The notes under the pieces were generated by a model. The model had not been told where the DNA came from and made no database searches. It saw nothing but the letters and a program-made list of their open reading frames with translations. The position numbers were made by a program, and so were the translations under genes. Positions 7,000 through 14,939 of a stretch of 64,000 nt of DNA are shown here, piece by piece. How positions within the stretch are numbered: the first letter of the stretch is position 1; every line of letters starts with the position of its first letter. The DNA lies in contig CAYSAI010000005.1 of the NCBI GenBank assembly GCA_964428975.1, positions 10,164-74,163 of the forward strand. Reading direction: 5' to 3'. The DNA comes from JAGOUA01 sp964428975. GTDB taxonomy: Bacteria; Patescibacteriota; Patescibacteriia; 2-12-FULL-60-25.

Positions 7000-7031
7000 C
7001 CCCCGACACCTGTCGGGGGTTTGTCTTTTTT
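7000..7031 (+). terminator. Strong rho-independent terminator
   Basis: CCCCCGACA-CC-TGTCGGGGG (7000-7019) is a perfect 9-bp stem followed by TTTGTCTTTTTT. The U-tract is on the plus strand, so it ends transcription coming from the 6.1-7.0 kb region. It overlaps the stop codon of the convergent glycosyltransferase gene. Confidence 0.85.
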
Positions 7032-8250
7032 ATGCGCGAACCATCTCATACACCTCTTCCATCGCGTCAAGATGTTTCTTCCACGTGCGTTCACGTTCGA
7101 TGAAGGCGCGTCCACGAAGCCCCATCTCGCGGCGACGTACGAGGCTAGTTTGTTTCAGGCGTAAAAATCCTTCGTGCCATGCAATAGGATCATTCGGCGG
7201 AAGAAGCCATCCCGTTTTTCCTTCTTCGATAAGCTCTGGGTTTCCTCCCACGTTCGTTGCGAGACACGGAAGCCCTGCCGCCAGCCCCTCGAGCAGCGCG
7301 CCCGACGCGTTCTCACGCATTTTCGTCGCAAGCACGATCGCTTCTGCTTTTATACGCATCTTCGCGAGCTCTTCCGGAGGCACGAACCCAAGAAAGCGCA
7401 CGTGTGCCGCACCAAGCTCTTCGGCAAGAGCCTTCAAACGCGCCTCTTCTGGACCACTTCCTGCAATCCACAGAGCAAGTTCCGGTACACGTACGATGCC
7501 GCGGATGAGCGTATCAACCCCTTTCTCTTCCGATAAACGCCCCGTATAGAGCACGTATCCTCCCCCACCCGTCGCCATCTCTTGGGGAAGATCGGTCGGA
7601 TTCGGAAGATACACCATCTTGCTACCAGGTTCGCCCCATGCGATCATCGTTTTTTGCATGTAGCGTGACGGACAGAGAAACGCTTGCACCGTTTTTTCGT
7701 AGGCAGCCGTCGCTTTTGTGAGATGCATCTCGGTTGCTCCAAGGATATTCGCGAGCGTACTCGTCGAAAGACACTGGAATTTCACCGCTTGAAAATAGTT
7801 GCCGTTTTTACATCGATCACAATTCGCTCCTTGCGTATACATCTTGTAGTTCGGACAGGCGAGTTTATGATCATGAAGCGTTTGTACACACGGGATTTTT
7901 CGTTCGCGAATCTCTCCCAAAATCGACGAGCTGAGGTGGTGATAGATATTATGTACATGCACGATGTCCGGCTTCACCGCATCGAGCATCGCAGAAAATT
8001 GTCGCTTCGCTTCGCGATTCCAAAGAAAGGCAAGACCTTTTTTCGCATCTTCCACGAATCCTTCAGAACGATCATACGCATGATACGCAGGAGAAAATTT
8101 CGCATCCTCTCCAAGCGATGTGCTCGCTTTTTGCGTGGAAAAGATGTGCACGTCATGCCCTTGAAGACGTTGCTTTTCGACAAGTTGATGCAGATACACT
8201 TCGGCACCACCATGAAAGTCGAAGAATTTATTCACGTGAAGAATGCGCAT
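7030..8250 (-). CDS. Glycosyltransferase family 4 protein
   Basis: This is a GT-B fold retaining glycosyltransferase of 406 residues, cytoplasmic or membrane-associated, that adds a sugar from a nucleotide donor to a lipid-linked acceptor. The N-terminal half starts RILHVNKFFDFHGGAEVYLH and contains PDIVHVHNIYHHLS. A Cys cluster (CPNYKMYTQGANCDRCKNG, about 135-155) is common in this GT4 subgroup. The C-terminal donor domain has YVLYTGRLSEEKGVDTLIRG (about 235) and the E-x7-E signature around ASGALLEGLAAGLPCLATNV. Its start overlaps the end of the next GT4 gene by 23 bases, so the two are probably translationally coupled. Acceptor and donor are not predictable. Confidence 0.9.
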   Translation of the reverse strand: MRILHVNKFFDFHGGAEVYLHQLVEKQRLQGHDVHIFSTQKASTSLGEDAKFSPAYHAYDRSEGFVEDAKKGLAFLWNREAKRQFSAMLDAVKPDIVHVHNIYHHLSSSILGEIRERKIPCVQTLHDHKLACPNYKMYTQGANCDRCKNGNYFQAVKFQCLSTSTLANILGATEMHLTKATAAYEKTVQAFLCPSRYMQKTMIAWGEPGSKMVYLPNPTDLPQEMATGGGGYVLYTGRLSEEKGVDTLIRGIVRVPELALWIAGSGPEEARLKALAEELGAAHVRFLGFVPPEELAKMRIKAEAIVLATKMRENASGALLEGLAAGLPCLATNVGGNPELIEEGKTGWLLPPNDPIAWHEGFLRLKQTSLVRRREMGLRGRAFIERERTWKKHLDAMEEVYEMVRA

Positions 8251-9307
8251 AGAAAAGAGTTTTTTCGTAGAGTTCGACGTACGCGTCTACCATGCGCTCA
8301 ACATCGCCAAATGCGCACACCTGTTCGTACGCGTGCCACGCCTGTTTTTGCATGCGCGATGGATCGTAGAGAGCGCTTTCAAGCGCTTCTGTCCACGCAG
8401 AAATGTCATCGGGTATGAGACAGGCGGACGTCTCATCAAGCCACTCACGAAAGGCCGGGCGATCACTGAGGAGGAGCGGAACGCCGCTTGCCGCAGCCTC
8501 CATCACGACAATCCCCTGCCCCTCCCACGCCGAGGGAAGCGCGAAGAGATCCGCACGCGCAAACACAGAACGTACGTCGGACACCACTCCACGAAACGCG
8601 ACACGTGGACGAATGCCGAGCGTATCGGCGAGCGCCTCAAGCGTGCCTCGAAGCGGGCCATCTCCCACTATCTCGAGACGCCACGGCGTATGAATAGGCG
8701 CAAGCGCGCGCAAGAGCCACTCATGTCGCTTTTGCGGAACGAGACGTCCAACGGATACGATGAGCGGAGTATCTTGATAGGTAAGCTTCGTACGAGGGGT
8801 GAAACGCGCGAGATCGATCCCGTTCGGAATGACGTTCAAACGCGTATTTTTTAAACCGTTTTCCTGCCAAAACTCCTGCACAGCACGCGAGACACACGCG
8901 AGGCCTTGCACACGATTCCACGTCCATACATGCAAACGTTGTTTCATCCACGATTCGTCACGATCATCGTTATGGATCGTCGAAACCCATGCGTGCCCTT
9001 TGCGCGAAGCGAGGTAGCCAAACCAATGGTCCGCACCGAGATGCGTATGCACGATCGCATCCGACGTGAGTTCCGCGAGCATCTGCCGTGTAAACAGCAT
9101 CGTTGCTCGACGATCGTGCGTACGCGGCGCGATAGAAAGCTCGATACCACTTGCACGCACCTCTTCTTCAAGATCTCCCCCACCTCCAAGCGCGACAATA
9201 CGAGGAATATACCCACGCTTCGGCAAACGTCGCGCGAGATCAACCACCATACGCTCGGCGCCTCCACGACCAAGCGTCCAGAGCGCAAGAACAACGTGTC
9301 TAGACAT
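8228..9307 (-). CDS. Glycosyltransferase family 4 protein
   Basis: This 359-residue GT-B enzyme is the middle gene of a three-gene minus-strand set (O-antigen-ligase-like, GT4, GT4). The N-terminal LWTLGRGGAERMVVDLARRL is typical of GT4 acceptor-binding domains. The donor half carries IVSVGRLVPQKRHEWLLRAL (about 190), a LRLEIVGDGPL-type strand, and PSAWEGQGIVVMEAAASGVP (about 285), which holds the catalytic-region Glu residues. Its start overlaps the upstream ligase-like gene by eight bases. No signal peptide is visible. A role in building the glycan handled by the neighbouring ligase is inferred from context. Confidence 0.9.
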   Translation of the reverse strand: MSRHVVLALWTLGRGGAERMVVDLARRLPKRGYIPRIVALGGGGDLEEEVRASGIELSIAPRTHDRRATMLFTRQMLAELTSDAIVHTHLGADHWFGYLASRKGHAWVSTIHNDDRDESWMKQRLHVWTWNRVQGLACVSRAVQEFWQENGLKNTRLNVIPNGIDLARFTPRTKLTYQDTPLIVSVGRLVPQKRHEWLLRALAPIHTPWRLEIVGDGPLRGTLEALADTLGIRPRVAFRGVVSDVRSVFARADLFALPSAWEGQGIVVMEAAASGVPLLLSDRPAFREWLDETSACLIPDDISAWTEALESALYDPSRMQKQAWHAYEQVCAFGDVERMVDAYVELYEKTLFYAHSSRE

Positions 9308-10700
9308 ATTTCGACCGTTTCATCATCGCCATCGCGGCAAACACAAGTCCTATAGGTAACCACAGTTTTGCGGTCCAGTACGTCGTATTAAAGAGTTGGT
9401 ACGTCCACGCGCCGGTCGCACCGATCGCCGCAAATACAAGCCCCTGCCCCATACGGTGGGTATATCCCACCTCGCGAATCGCTCGAAGAACAAGATGCGC
9501 GATCGTATACGAAAGAACGGCATAAGCAAGAAGCCCCACGAGTCCCGTTTCGAGTGCGAGCTTGGGGATGATTCCATGCCCGTCCATCGCCCCGCCAAAC
9601 AGCAGCTGATAGCTCCACGTTTCCCCAACGCGCGCAACAAACGTGCCTGCGCCCATCCCAAATAATGGATGTCGTGAGAATCCATCCCACGCAATCCCTG
9701 CAAGCATCGCGCGCGCATCTGTTGATGATGCTACCTCGCTTCGCAGAGAAAACCATCCCATATAGCCAACCAATGGCAAGATACACAGCCAAAGACCTCG
9801 CCGAACTCTCTTCCAAAAGAGAGACAGATGCGATCGCCACACCGTCGCGCACGCAAGAAAAAGCTCGAGAGCCACGACAATCCACGCGGAACGTGCGAAC
9901 GTCAAAAGAGCGACGATCATACACAGAAAAGCTGCCGCATAGAGCCACGAACGCAGCTTTTTCTCGTGCGTCCATGCAGCGAGTGCAAGCGCAAACGGCG
10001 CTGCCACGACGAGCCATTCTGCCAGCACGTTATGATTGACCCCAATCGGAAACACACCAAAAATCGCAAGCGGCCGCGCACGATGCAGGGCGAGGAGTGA
10101 CCATTGTTCGTTCACGATGAGCGATACGAGCCCTTGCAGCGCGAAAAGCGATGCTCCTCCCACGAATACACCAAACGCAAGACGCACATCGCGCCATGAG
10201 CGCAACACCACGCTCGGCAAAGCGACATACGCGATATACGCAAACGCGACAGGACGAAACGTAAATTTGAAAACACCCAACGGATCAGGTTCCGCACGAG
10301 AAAACACGCTCGCGAGATGCGCTGCCACAAGTGCGGCATAACTTCCAAGAAACGGGAAGCGCCTCCATGCAGAACGCCACTCGCCCGTGCGAATGAGCCA
10401 CCAGCCAACGGCAAACACACCCGCAAACGCGACCACATCAGATACGGGAAGATCAAGCGAACCCGCAAATAAGCGCTCGCCATAGGTGGTGTGCTTCAGG
10501 GAAATGGACCAAAGCCATCCGATGAGTGGCCCCGTCGCAAGCGTCAAAAACCCCATAAAACGTGGCGCATGCCAAGCAAGAAACACTCCACCCATCGCCA
10601 TCACCACGGCGAGCATGAGCGGCAACGTTTGTGTGAGGAATCCACACGCGAGAATCATCACGAGGCAGAAAACAAAGAACAGGGAAAAACTTCGCTCCAT
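9300..10700 (-). CDS. O-antigen ligase/polymerase-like membrane protein
   Basis: This 466-residue polytopic protein has roughly 11-12 membrane segments and a large extracytoplasmic loop in its second half. The segment HPLFGMGAGTFVARVGETW, then GHGIIPKLALETGLVGLLAY, matches the Wzy_C/WaaL pattern in which a periplasmic loop precedes a conserved LALETGL motif. Such proteins transfer or polymerise undecaprenyl-linked glycans onto acceptors, including pilin-type glycoproteins. Two GT4 genes follow with overlapping ends. The promoter is the divergent box at 10707-10725, with its -10 element only six bases from the ATG. Ligase versus polymerase cannot be decided from sequence. Confidence 0.8.
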   Translation of the reverse strand: MERSFSLFFVFCLVMILACGFLTQTLPLMLAVVMAMGGVFLAWHAPRFMGFLTLATGPLIGWLWSISLKHTTYGERLFAGSLDLPVSDVVAFAGVFAVGWWLIRTGEWRSAWRRFPFLGSYAALVAAHLASVFSRAEPDPLGVFKFTFRPVAFAYIAYVALPSVVLRSWRDVRLAFGVFVGGASLFALQGLVSLIVNEQWSLLALHRARPLAIFGVFPIGVNHNVLAEWLVVAAPFALALAAWTHEKKLRSWLYAAAFLCMIVALLTFARSAWIVVALELFLACATVWRSHLSLFWKRVRRGLWLCILPLVGYMGWFSLRSEVASSTDARAMLAGIAWDGFSRHPLFGMGAGTFVARVGETWSYQLLFGGAMDGHGIIPKLALETGLVGLLAYAVLSYTIAHLVLRAIREVGYTHRMGQGLVFAAIGATGAWTYQLFNTTYWTAKLWLPIGLVFAAMAMMKRSKYV

Positions 10701-10706
10701 GCGTAA

Positions 10707-10728
10707 AGAATAGCACGTATGCTATCCT
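10707..10728. promoter_or_regulatory. Back-to-back divergent extended -10 promoters in a palindrome
   Basis: ATAGCA-CGTA-TGCTAT (10710-10725) is palindromic. On the plus strand it reads TGC-TATCCT (ending 10728; ATG at 10739). On the minus strand it reads TGC-TATTCT (10715-10707; ATG at 10700). Each -10 box lies 6-10 bases from its start codon, so both mRNAs should be nearly leaderless. The shared palindrome could bind one regulator for both genes. Confidence 0.5.
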
Positions 10729-10738
10729 GTCTCCATCT

Positions 10739-11956
10739 ATGTCTATTTCCAACGAAACCCATGGAGAAGAACACGCGGATATTCAAGAACAACGTGCGCA
10801 CGATGAACAAGCTTCGCGTCCAGAACGTGTACGTTTTTTAGGTGAGCAAGTCAAGAAGCTTTTTTCTGGAGAAGAGCTCGCCCCACTTCGCGAACGTATC
10901 GAACGTTCGTTTAACGTCCCGCAATGGGGCGATTATCATAACGAAGGCATGCCGATGGACACGCATTTGCTCGTGATTTTGAAAACCATCAAAGACGTGC
11001 GTGAGGGCGTGTTTCATAAAGATCTTCCGAAAGATATGCATCCTCTCTTCCAAGATATCGTCATCCGCTACGGCGATGCGCTGAAACGCTATGTATTTTT
11101 GCACGACATCACAAAGGCTGACACGATTCGCTTGCAACACACGCCCCTTGAAGGGGAAAAGAAAAGCGCGAAAGTATGGCAGGGAACGATCGAAGAGATG
11201 CGCGCAGAATACGACATCCCAGAAGAGGTCGCGACAAGCCCCGTAGATTTGCGAGCATGGTTTCTTGAAAATAACGTGAGCGGTGTTTCGTACTACCATG
11301 AAGAAATGGATGTGCCGATGACCGAACGCAAGACGACTTCTTCAAAACACGGCAAGTCTGGTGCGGAAACGTTGCGTTCGATGGGATATGAGGGCGTCGC
11401 GCCTGCAGTGCTCCTCGCGATCGAAAATCATGAAGTGGCGTATTCTTTCAAGAAAATTAAGCCTGATACATACAGCGAGTACTTTTCGAGCATGTCAGAA
11501 GAGGAGCAAGCGCTTGCGCTCGTCGCGAGTTACGTCGATACGATGGCATCGTTTCGTGAAAACGGCGCGCCCGATCTTGGAGACTATCAAAGCCTGCTTG
11601 GTTCCCGCAAAAACGCTCGAATCATTGCCGCCGTCAAAGCCGGCATGAGCACGATTCCCTCTCTCGAGGTGAAGAAGGTAGATACATTCATCAACGGACT
11701 GCGCAAATTGGAAGTACCGATCGATGCAACCGCGGATCACCTTCTTGAACGTATGAAAAAAGAGTGTGCGGAAACTGTGTATGACATGAACTACTTTGAG
11801 CAAGAAATAGGGAAACTCCTTATCGCAGAAAAGCTCGTACAAGCCGAGGCGGATAAGCTTTGTGCGATGATGCGCGCAGGACAAGCGAAAGAGATCGGAA
11901 AAACGTTCGGACCACGTATCATGCAAATGATTAAGTCCGCGTTCAAAAGTACGTGA
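10739..11956 (+). CDS. HD-domain-like protein of unknown function
   Basis: The 405-residue soluble protein contains H67 in DYHNEG, H76, H122-D123 in YVFLHDITKAD, a later SKHGKSGAETLRSMGY, AIENHEVAYSF, and D in ASYVDTMASF. This ordered His/Asp set fits a divergent HD-superfamily metal site. The first 45 residues are Glu/Gln-rich and likely disordered. The C-terminal 120 residues are helical and Lys/Glu-rich (MKKECAETVYDMNYFEQEIG). It is transcribed divergently from the O-antigen-ligase-like gene. It does not resemble RelA/SpoT, dGTPase or cyclic-di-GMP HD-GYP proteins closely. Substrate unknown; the domain assignment rests on motif spacing only. Confidence 0.5.
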   Translation: MSISNETHGEEHADIQEQRAHDEQASRPERVRFLGEQVKKLFSGEELAPLRERIERSFNVPQWGDYHNEGMPMDTHLLVILKTIKDVREGVFHKDLPKDMHPLFQDIVIRYGDALKRYVFLHDITKADTIRLQHTPLEGEKKSAKVWQGTIEEMRAEYDIPEEVATSPVDLRAWFLENNVSGVSYYHEEMDVPMTERKTTSSKHGKSGAETLRSMGYEGVAPAVLLAIENHEVAYSFKKIKPDTYSEYFSSMSEEEQALALVASYVDTMASFRENGAPDLGDYQSLLGSRKNARIIAAVKAGMSTIPSLEVKKVDTFINGLRKLEVPIDATADHLLERMKKECAETVYDMNYFEQEIGKLLIAEKLVQAEADKLCAMMRAGQAKEIGKTFGPRIMQMIKSAFKST

Positions 11957-11969
11957 GGATAAACTCTAG

Positions 11970-12023
11970 AAAAACAAAACGCTCGGTGGTCTCAATCTCC
12001 TAGACAGGAGAGAAACCACCGAG
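11970..12023 (-). terminator. Long-stem terminator for the MopE-like gene
   Basis: CTCGGTGGT (11982-11990) pairs with ACCACCGAG (12015-12023), with an inner CTCCT/AGGAG stem (11997-12010). On the minus strand the stem is followed by GTTTTGTTTT, which gives the direction. Confidence 0.8.
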
Positions 12024-12029
12024 GTCAGA

Positions 12030-12893
12030 TCACTCATCCGTGAACCCGTCGCAGTCGTCGTCGACGCGATTGCCGGGAATTTCGGCGCGCGGGAGAAGCT
12101 CTCCCACGCACACACCCCACACCGTGCCGAGGCACGCCTGCGAGCCATGGCGACAGACGCCGACACCGAGCGTCGAACGCGGCCCCGTGTAGCAATCCTG
12201 CTGCGTGCCGATGATGCACACACATTGCCCGAAGGACACGTTATCGACCGTACCGTCGCAATTGTCGTCGCGTCCGTTGCAGGTCTCCGGCATGGGCAGT
12301 CCAGGAATGGCGCTGCACGCCCGGTTCCCGAACGCGTTCACCATCACAGACCCTTCGCGAAAACAGGATCCAAGCCCGACCGCACATCGCGTGCCCGGAG
12401 GGCCGAAGGTTCCCGCGTCCTGCGTGGGAGCGACTCCCGTATCCGCAGGAGGCGCGACCCCCGTGTCGAGGATGAGCGTTCCCGTATCGACGATGGGACG
12501 TCCCGTGTCCGTCGGCATCGCGAGCGGCACGTCGCGTGCGGGTGTTCCCGCATCCACGATGGGCTGTCCGATATCGACAGCAGGCTGCCCCGCATCGACC
12601 GGTGGCGTGAGCCCCTCGCACACCGTGCCGCGCGCGGGGCTGACGCATTGCCAGATTCCTCCCGCGCAGACGATATCGGAGTTCTGACACCGCCGGTCGC
12701 ATCCGGTTCGGTAGAAGAACTCCTGCGTGAAACGGCATACCGATCCGATGGTCGGGAGTTCTGACCCCACCATCGTTCCACCGTCCACCACGGCGGCATC
12801 CGCCCCCACTGTCCTCCCCCCATCCACCGGAACGAGTACGAACTCGGGCGCGCAGGCCCCCACGAATACCATCAAGGCTAGGAAGCTGCGCAT
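12030..12893 (-). CDS. MopE-like secreted lipoprotein with Asp/Cys-rich metal-binding motifs
   Basis: The start was set at the ATG opening MRSFLALMVFVGACAPEF, a probable lipoprotein signal with lipobox VGAC; the frame is open further upstream, without support. A Cys-containing module (VCRFTQEFFYRTGCDRRCQN) follows. Then comes a low-complexity linker of repeated VDAG/VDTG/DTGVA units (about 100-165). The C-terminal half carries TCNGRDDNCDGTVDN, QQDCYTGP, GVGVCRHGSQ and NRVDDDCDGFTDE. This is the 'putative metal-binding motif' architecture related to MopE and abundant in Myxococcota, where Asp-rich loops bind Ca2+. In a CPR-like genome it looks foreign; acquisition from a myxobacterium-like donor is an inference. 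Confidence 0.75.
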   Translation of the reverse strand: MRSFLALMVFVGACAPEFVLVPVDGGRTVGADAAVVDGGTMVGSELPTIGSVCRFTQEFFYRTGCDRRCQNSDIVCAGGIWQCVSPARGTVCEGLTPPVDAGQPAVDIGQPIVDAGTPARDVPLAMPTDTGRPIVDTGTLILDTGVAPPADTGVAPTQDAGTFGPPGTRCAVGLGSCFREGSVMVNAFGNRACSAIPGLPMPETCNGRDDNCDGTVDNVSFGQCVCIIGTQQDCYTGPRSTLGVGVCRHGSQACLGTVWGVCVGELLPRAEIPGNRVDDDCDGFTDE

Positions 12894-13005
12894 AGCGCAC
12901 TCTCTTTCTCCCCATTCAAGGGGTTTTTTCTTCTCAACAAGCATTCGCCCTCTTCCACCATGGAGGAAAAGCGATGCCCAATTGTACAGGAAACAACGTG
13001 TTTCG

Positions 13006-13662
13006 TCAACCCACATGACGCTCTTTGCGATAGCGTTGCCAATACGACCAAGCGATAATTCCCACGAGAGCTGCTAAAATAGCAAGAACAAGCCAAACAT
13101 CGCGTCCTGAAACGCCACTCACCAACGATTGAAAGACATCAAAACCGAGAAATCCTGTCAAAAAGATCATTCCCCCTCGAACCGTATTCCCTGCGACCGT
13201 CGCCCAAAAAAACCGCTTAGCGTTCACCTTAATTGCTCCACACGCAAGCGAAACAGGAGCGCTTGGCAGAATCGGCAGACAACGAAGTGCGAAGATGGAC
13301 CAAAATTCTTTCTGCGGACTGTTGCGAGAAAGCTTCTTCCCGATAGACTCGAGGCCTTCGTGTGTCAAACCAAGGTATTTGCCGAAACGAGGCACGAGAC
13401 GATCTTCGAGCTTATCTGCAAGATAGTAGTAACCCATAGTTGTGATGCTTTTCGCGAACGACGCAAGAAGCGAGAAGAAAACCACCGCCCAGAGACCGTA
13501 CTCCTTCGCCTGTGCGAGCGACCCCCCTGTGAGCAGCACGGCCTGCGACGGAATCGGCGAGATCACTTCTTCGATAACCTCTCCAAGAAAAACAAACCAG
13601 ACGAGGTGTACATGCGTCGAAAGATCGATAATCCACGCTTCAATACCAGCAAGAGGGAGCAT
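13006..13662 (-). CDS. DedA/SNARE-associated (VTT-domain) family membrane protein
   Basis: This 218-residue membrane protein belongs to the DedA family, whose members act in envelope homeostasis and, in several bacteria, recycle undecaprenyl phosphate or translocate lipids. It shows the expected LGEVIEEVISPIPSQAVLL re-entrant region near the N-terminus. SLLASFAKSITTMGYYYLAD follows, then the conserved ALRCLPILPSAPVSLACGAI segment (about 125-145), in which Arg and two Pro residues are family signatures. Two C-terminal helices end in a basic tail. It stands alone between the MopE-like gene and tRNA-Asp. A lipid-carrier role would suit the many glycan genes, but substrate is not evident. Confidence 0.85.
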   Translation of the reverse strand: MLPLAGIEAWIIDLSTHVHLVWFVFLGEVIEEVISPIPSQAVLLTGGSLAQAKEYGLWAVVFFSLLASFAKSITTMGYYYLADKLEDRLVPRFGKYLGLTHEGLESIGKKLSRNSPQKEFWSIFALRCLPILPSAPVSLACGAIKVNAKRFFWATVAGNTVRGGMIFLTGFLGFDVFQSLVSGVSGRDVWLVLAILAALVGIIAWSYWQRYRKERHVG

Positions 13663-13734
13663 ATGCTACACACGGTACTGTATTTTTTCTTCTCTTGCCA
13701 GCACGCTTGCTCTTTGCTACGATTTTGCTCGCTT

Positions 13735-13882
13735 GGGTTGGTGGTGTAGCCCGCCCCGTCATACGACGGGGGAAGCGTTCACACGTCTCCCTGTCACGGA
13801 GAGCATAGACGAAGCAACGAGCAACCCCGTTGCTCGAAGCCGTCGAAGCCAGCGAGATGCAATCGAGCTGCGAGGGTTCGAA
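13735..13882 (+). pseudogene. Degenerate tRNA-Asp copy interrupted by hairpin insertions
   Basis: Three blocks of the intact tRNA-Asp at 13908 recur here in order. They are GGGTTGGTGGTGTAGCCC (13735-13752), the complete anticodon arm (13781-13802, 22 identical bases including GTC) and CGAGGGTTCGAA from the T arm (13871-13882). Between blocks 1 and 2 lie 28 extra bases containing CCCCGTC/GACGGGG. Between blocks 2 and 3 lie 68 bases containing GAGCAAC-CCC-GTTGCTC. The 3' acceptor strand is absent, so it cannot fold as a tRNA. It is a partial tandem duplication interrupted in the D and variable regions. Confidence 0.75.
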
Positions 13883-13907
13883 AACGTAGATAGACAGAAC
13901 AATTCAT

Positions 13908-13985
13908 GGGTTGGTGGTGTAGCCCGGTTAACACGTCTCCCTGTCACGGAGAAGATCGAGGGTTCGAATCCCTTCCAACCCGCCA
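13908..13985 (+). tRNA. tRNA-Asp (anticodon GTC)
   Basis: The acceptor stem GGGTTGG (13908-13914) pairs with CCAACCC (13975-13981); G13982 is the discriminator and CCA is encoded (13983-13985). The anticodon arm TCTCC-CTGTCAC-GGAGA gives GTC, and the T arm is GAGGG-TTCGAAT-CCCTT. It is followed six bases later by a strong terminator. A broken copy of the same gene lies immediately upstream. Confidence 0.96.
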
Positions 13986-13990
13986 TGTAT

Positions 13991-14021
13991 AAAAACGACC
14001 CAAGTGGTCGTTTTTGTTTTT
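13991..14021 (+). terminator. Rho-independent terminator of tRNA-Asp
   Basis: AAAAACGACC-CAAGT-GGTCGTTTTT (13991-14015) is a 10-bp stem followed by GTTTTT. The first possible codons of the ddl-like fragment fall inside it. Confidence 0.85.
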
Positions 14022-14787
14022 ATACGATACTCTTCAGAAACTCCTAAAAAAACAGGACGTTATCTTTCCAATCATGCATGGGAAAGAGGGAGAGGAGGGG
14101 ACGCTCTACCGCTTTCTTAAAGCATCACGCAAACCTTTTGTCGGTTCAAGTCCAAAGGGCGCGCGTATAGCCTTCGATAAAATCATCTTCAAACAATACT
14201 GCGAAAAAAAAGGAATTGTAACAGCTGAATGGAATAGTATTAAAACGACACACGATATTACTACATTTGGCTTTCCTTGTGTGTTAAAAGCTGCATTTGG
14301 AGGGTCTTCGCATGAGATAGCGCTTTTACATTCTAAAAAAGATGTAACAAGTACCCGCGTTAAAAAAATATTGAAATCTTCTGATAACAAATTCTTTGTG
14401 GAGGGATTGCTTCATGGTGTAGAGATCACGGTGGGAGTGCTTTTTAACAAGTCTCTCCCCGTAATCGAGATCGTCCCACCAAAGAGCGGTTGGTTTGATT
14501 ACAAAAATAAATATTCTGGGGAAAGCTACGAGATCCCCTTTGCTCCCTCGGTTAAACAAGCTGTTCAAAAATACGCTCAAAAGATCGCTTTACGCATCCA
14601 CCAAGATCTCAAATTAGGAAGCTATTCTCGCACAGACTTTATCGTCGTGAATAATACGCCTTATATTTTAGAGATTAACACCCCTGGTGGGGTAGGACTT
14701 ACTCCAGTCAGCTTATTTCCTAAGGCAGCGCTTGCTGTCGGTATATCTTTCAAAGAACTCGTTAAGCAACTCGTGAAGAACATCTGA
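14014..14787 (+). pseudogene. 5'-truncated D-alanine--D-alanine ligase-like gene
   Basis: The frame starts only with a TTG inside the tRNA terminator, or the ATG of MHGKEGEEG at 14074, and has an in-frame stop at 13990. Ddl normally begins about 60 residues earlier with the GGxSxEHEVS part of the N-terminal domain; that is missing. What remains is well conserved: IMHGKEGEEGTLYRFL, KAAFGGSSHEIALL, FVEGLLHGVEITVGVLF, SYSRTDFIVV and ILEINTPGGVGLTPVSLFPK, i.e. most of the ATP-grasp domain. The usual NTLPGMT reads NTPGGVGLT. Base composition is visibly more AT-rich than around it. It is likely a fragment left by recombination at the tRNA; a functional short ATP-grasp enzyme cannot be excluded. Confidence 0.65.
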
Positions 14788-14939
14788 ATGATTTAGATAG
14801 CTTGAAACCAAGTCTGAAAAGAGGGTTTTTTTATGCGAGCAAACAAAGAACCTTTACCGCCAAAGAAATAAACGAGAACCTATTTCTCAAAGAAAGAGGA
14901 TATGCTAGTCTGTTCATACTAAGTAACAACATATTCTCC

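Noticed and set aside
6663..7029. RNase P RNA, SRP RNA or 6S RNA
   Set aside because: The hallmark conserved strings of RNase P (GAGGAAAGTCC-like) and SRP RNA (GGAAG/AGCAG loop) are absent, and no 6S-like closing stem with a central bubble was found. Kept only as an unassigned structured region.
12147..12764. A 205-residue plus-strand frame inside the MopE-like gene
   Set aside because: It mirrors the repetitive VDAG/VDTG coding region of the minus-strand gene and is extremely Arg-rich.
13735..13882. A second functional tRNA-Asp, or a tRNA with introns
   Set aside because: The 3' acceptor strand is missing, so no acceptor stem can form even after removing the extra segments, and bacterial tRNA introns are not of this form.
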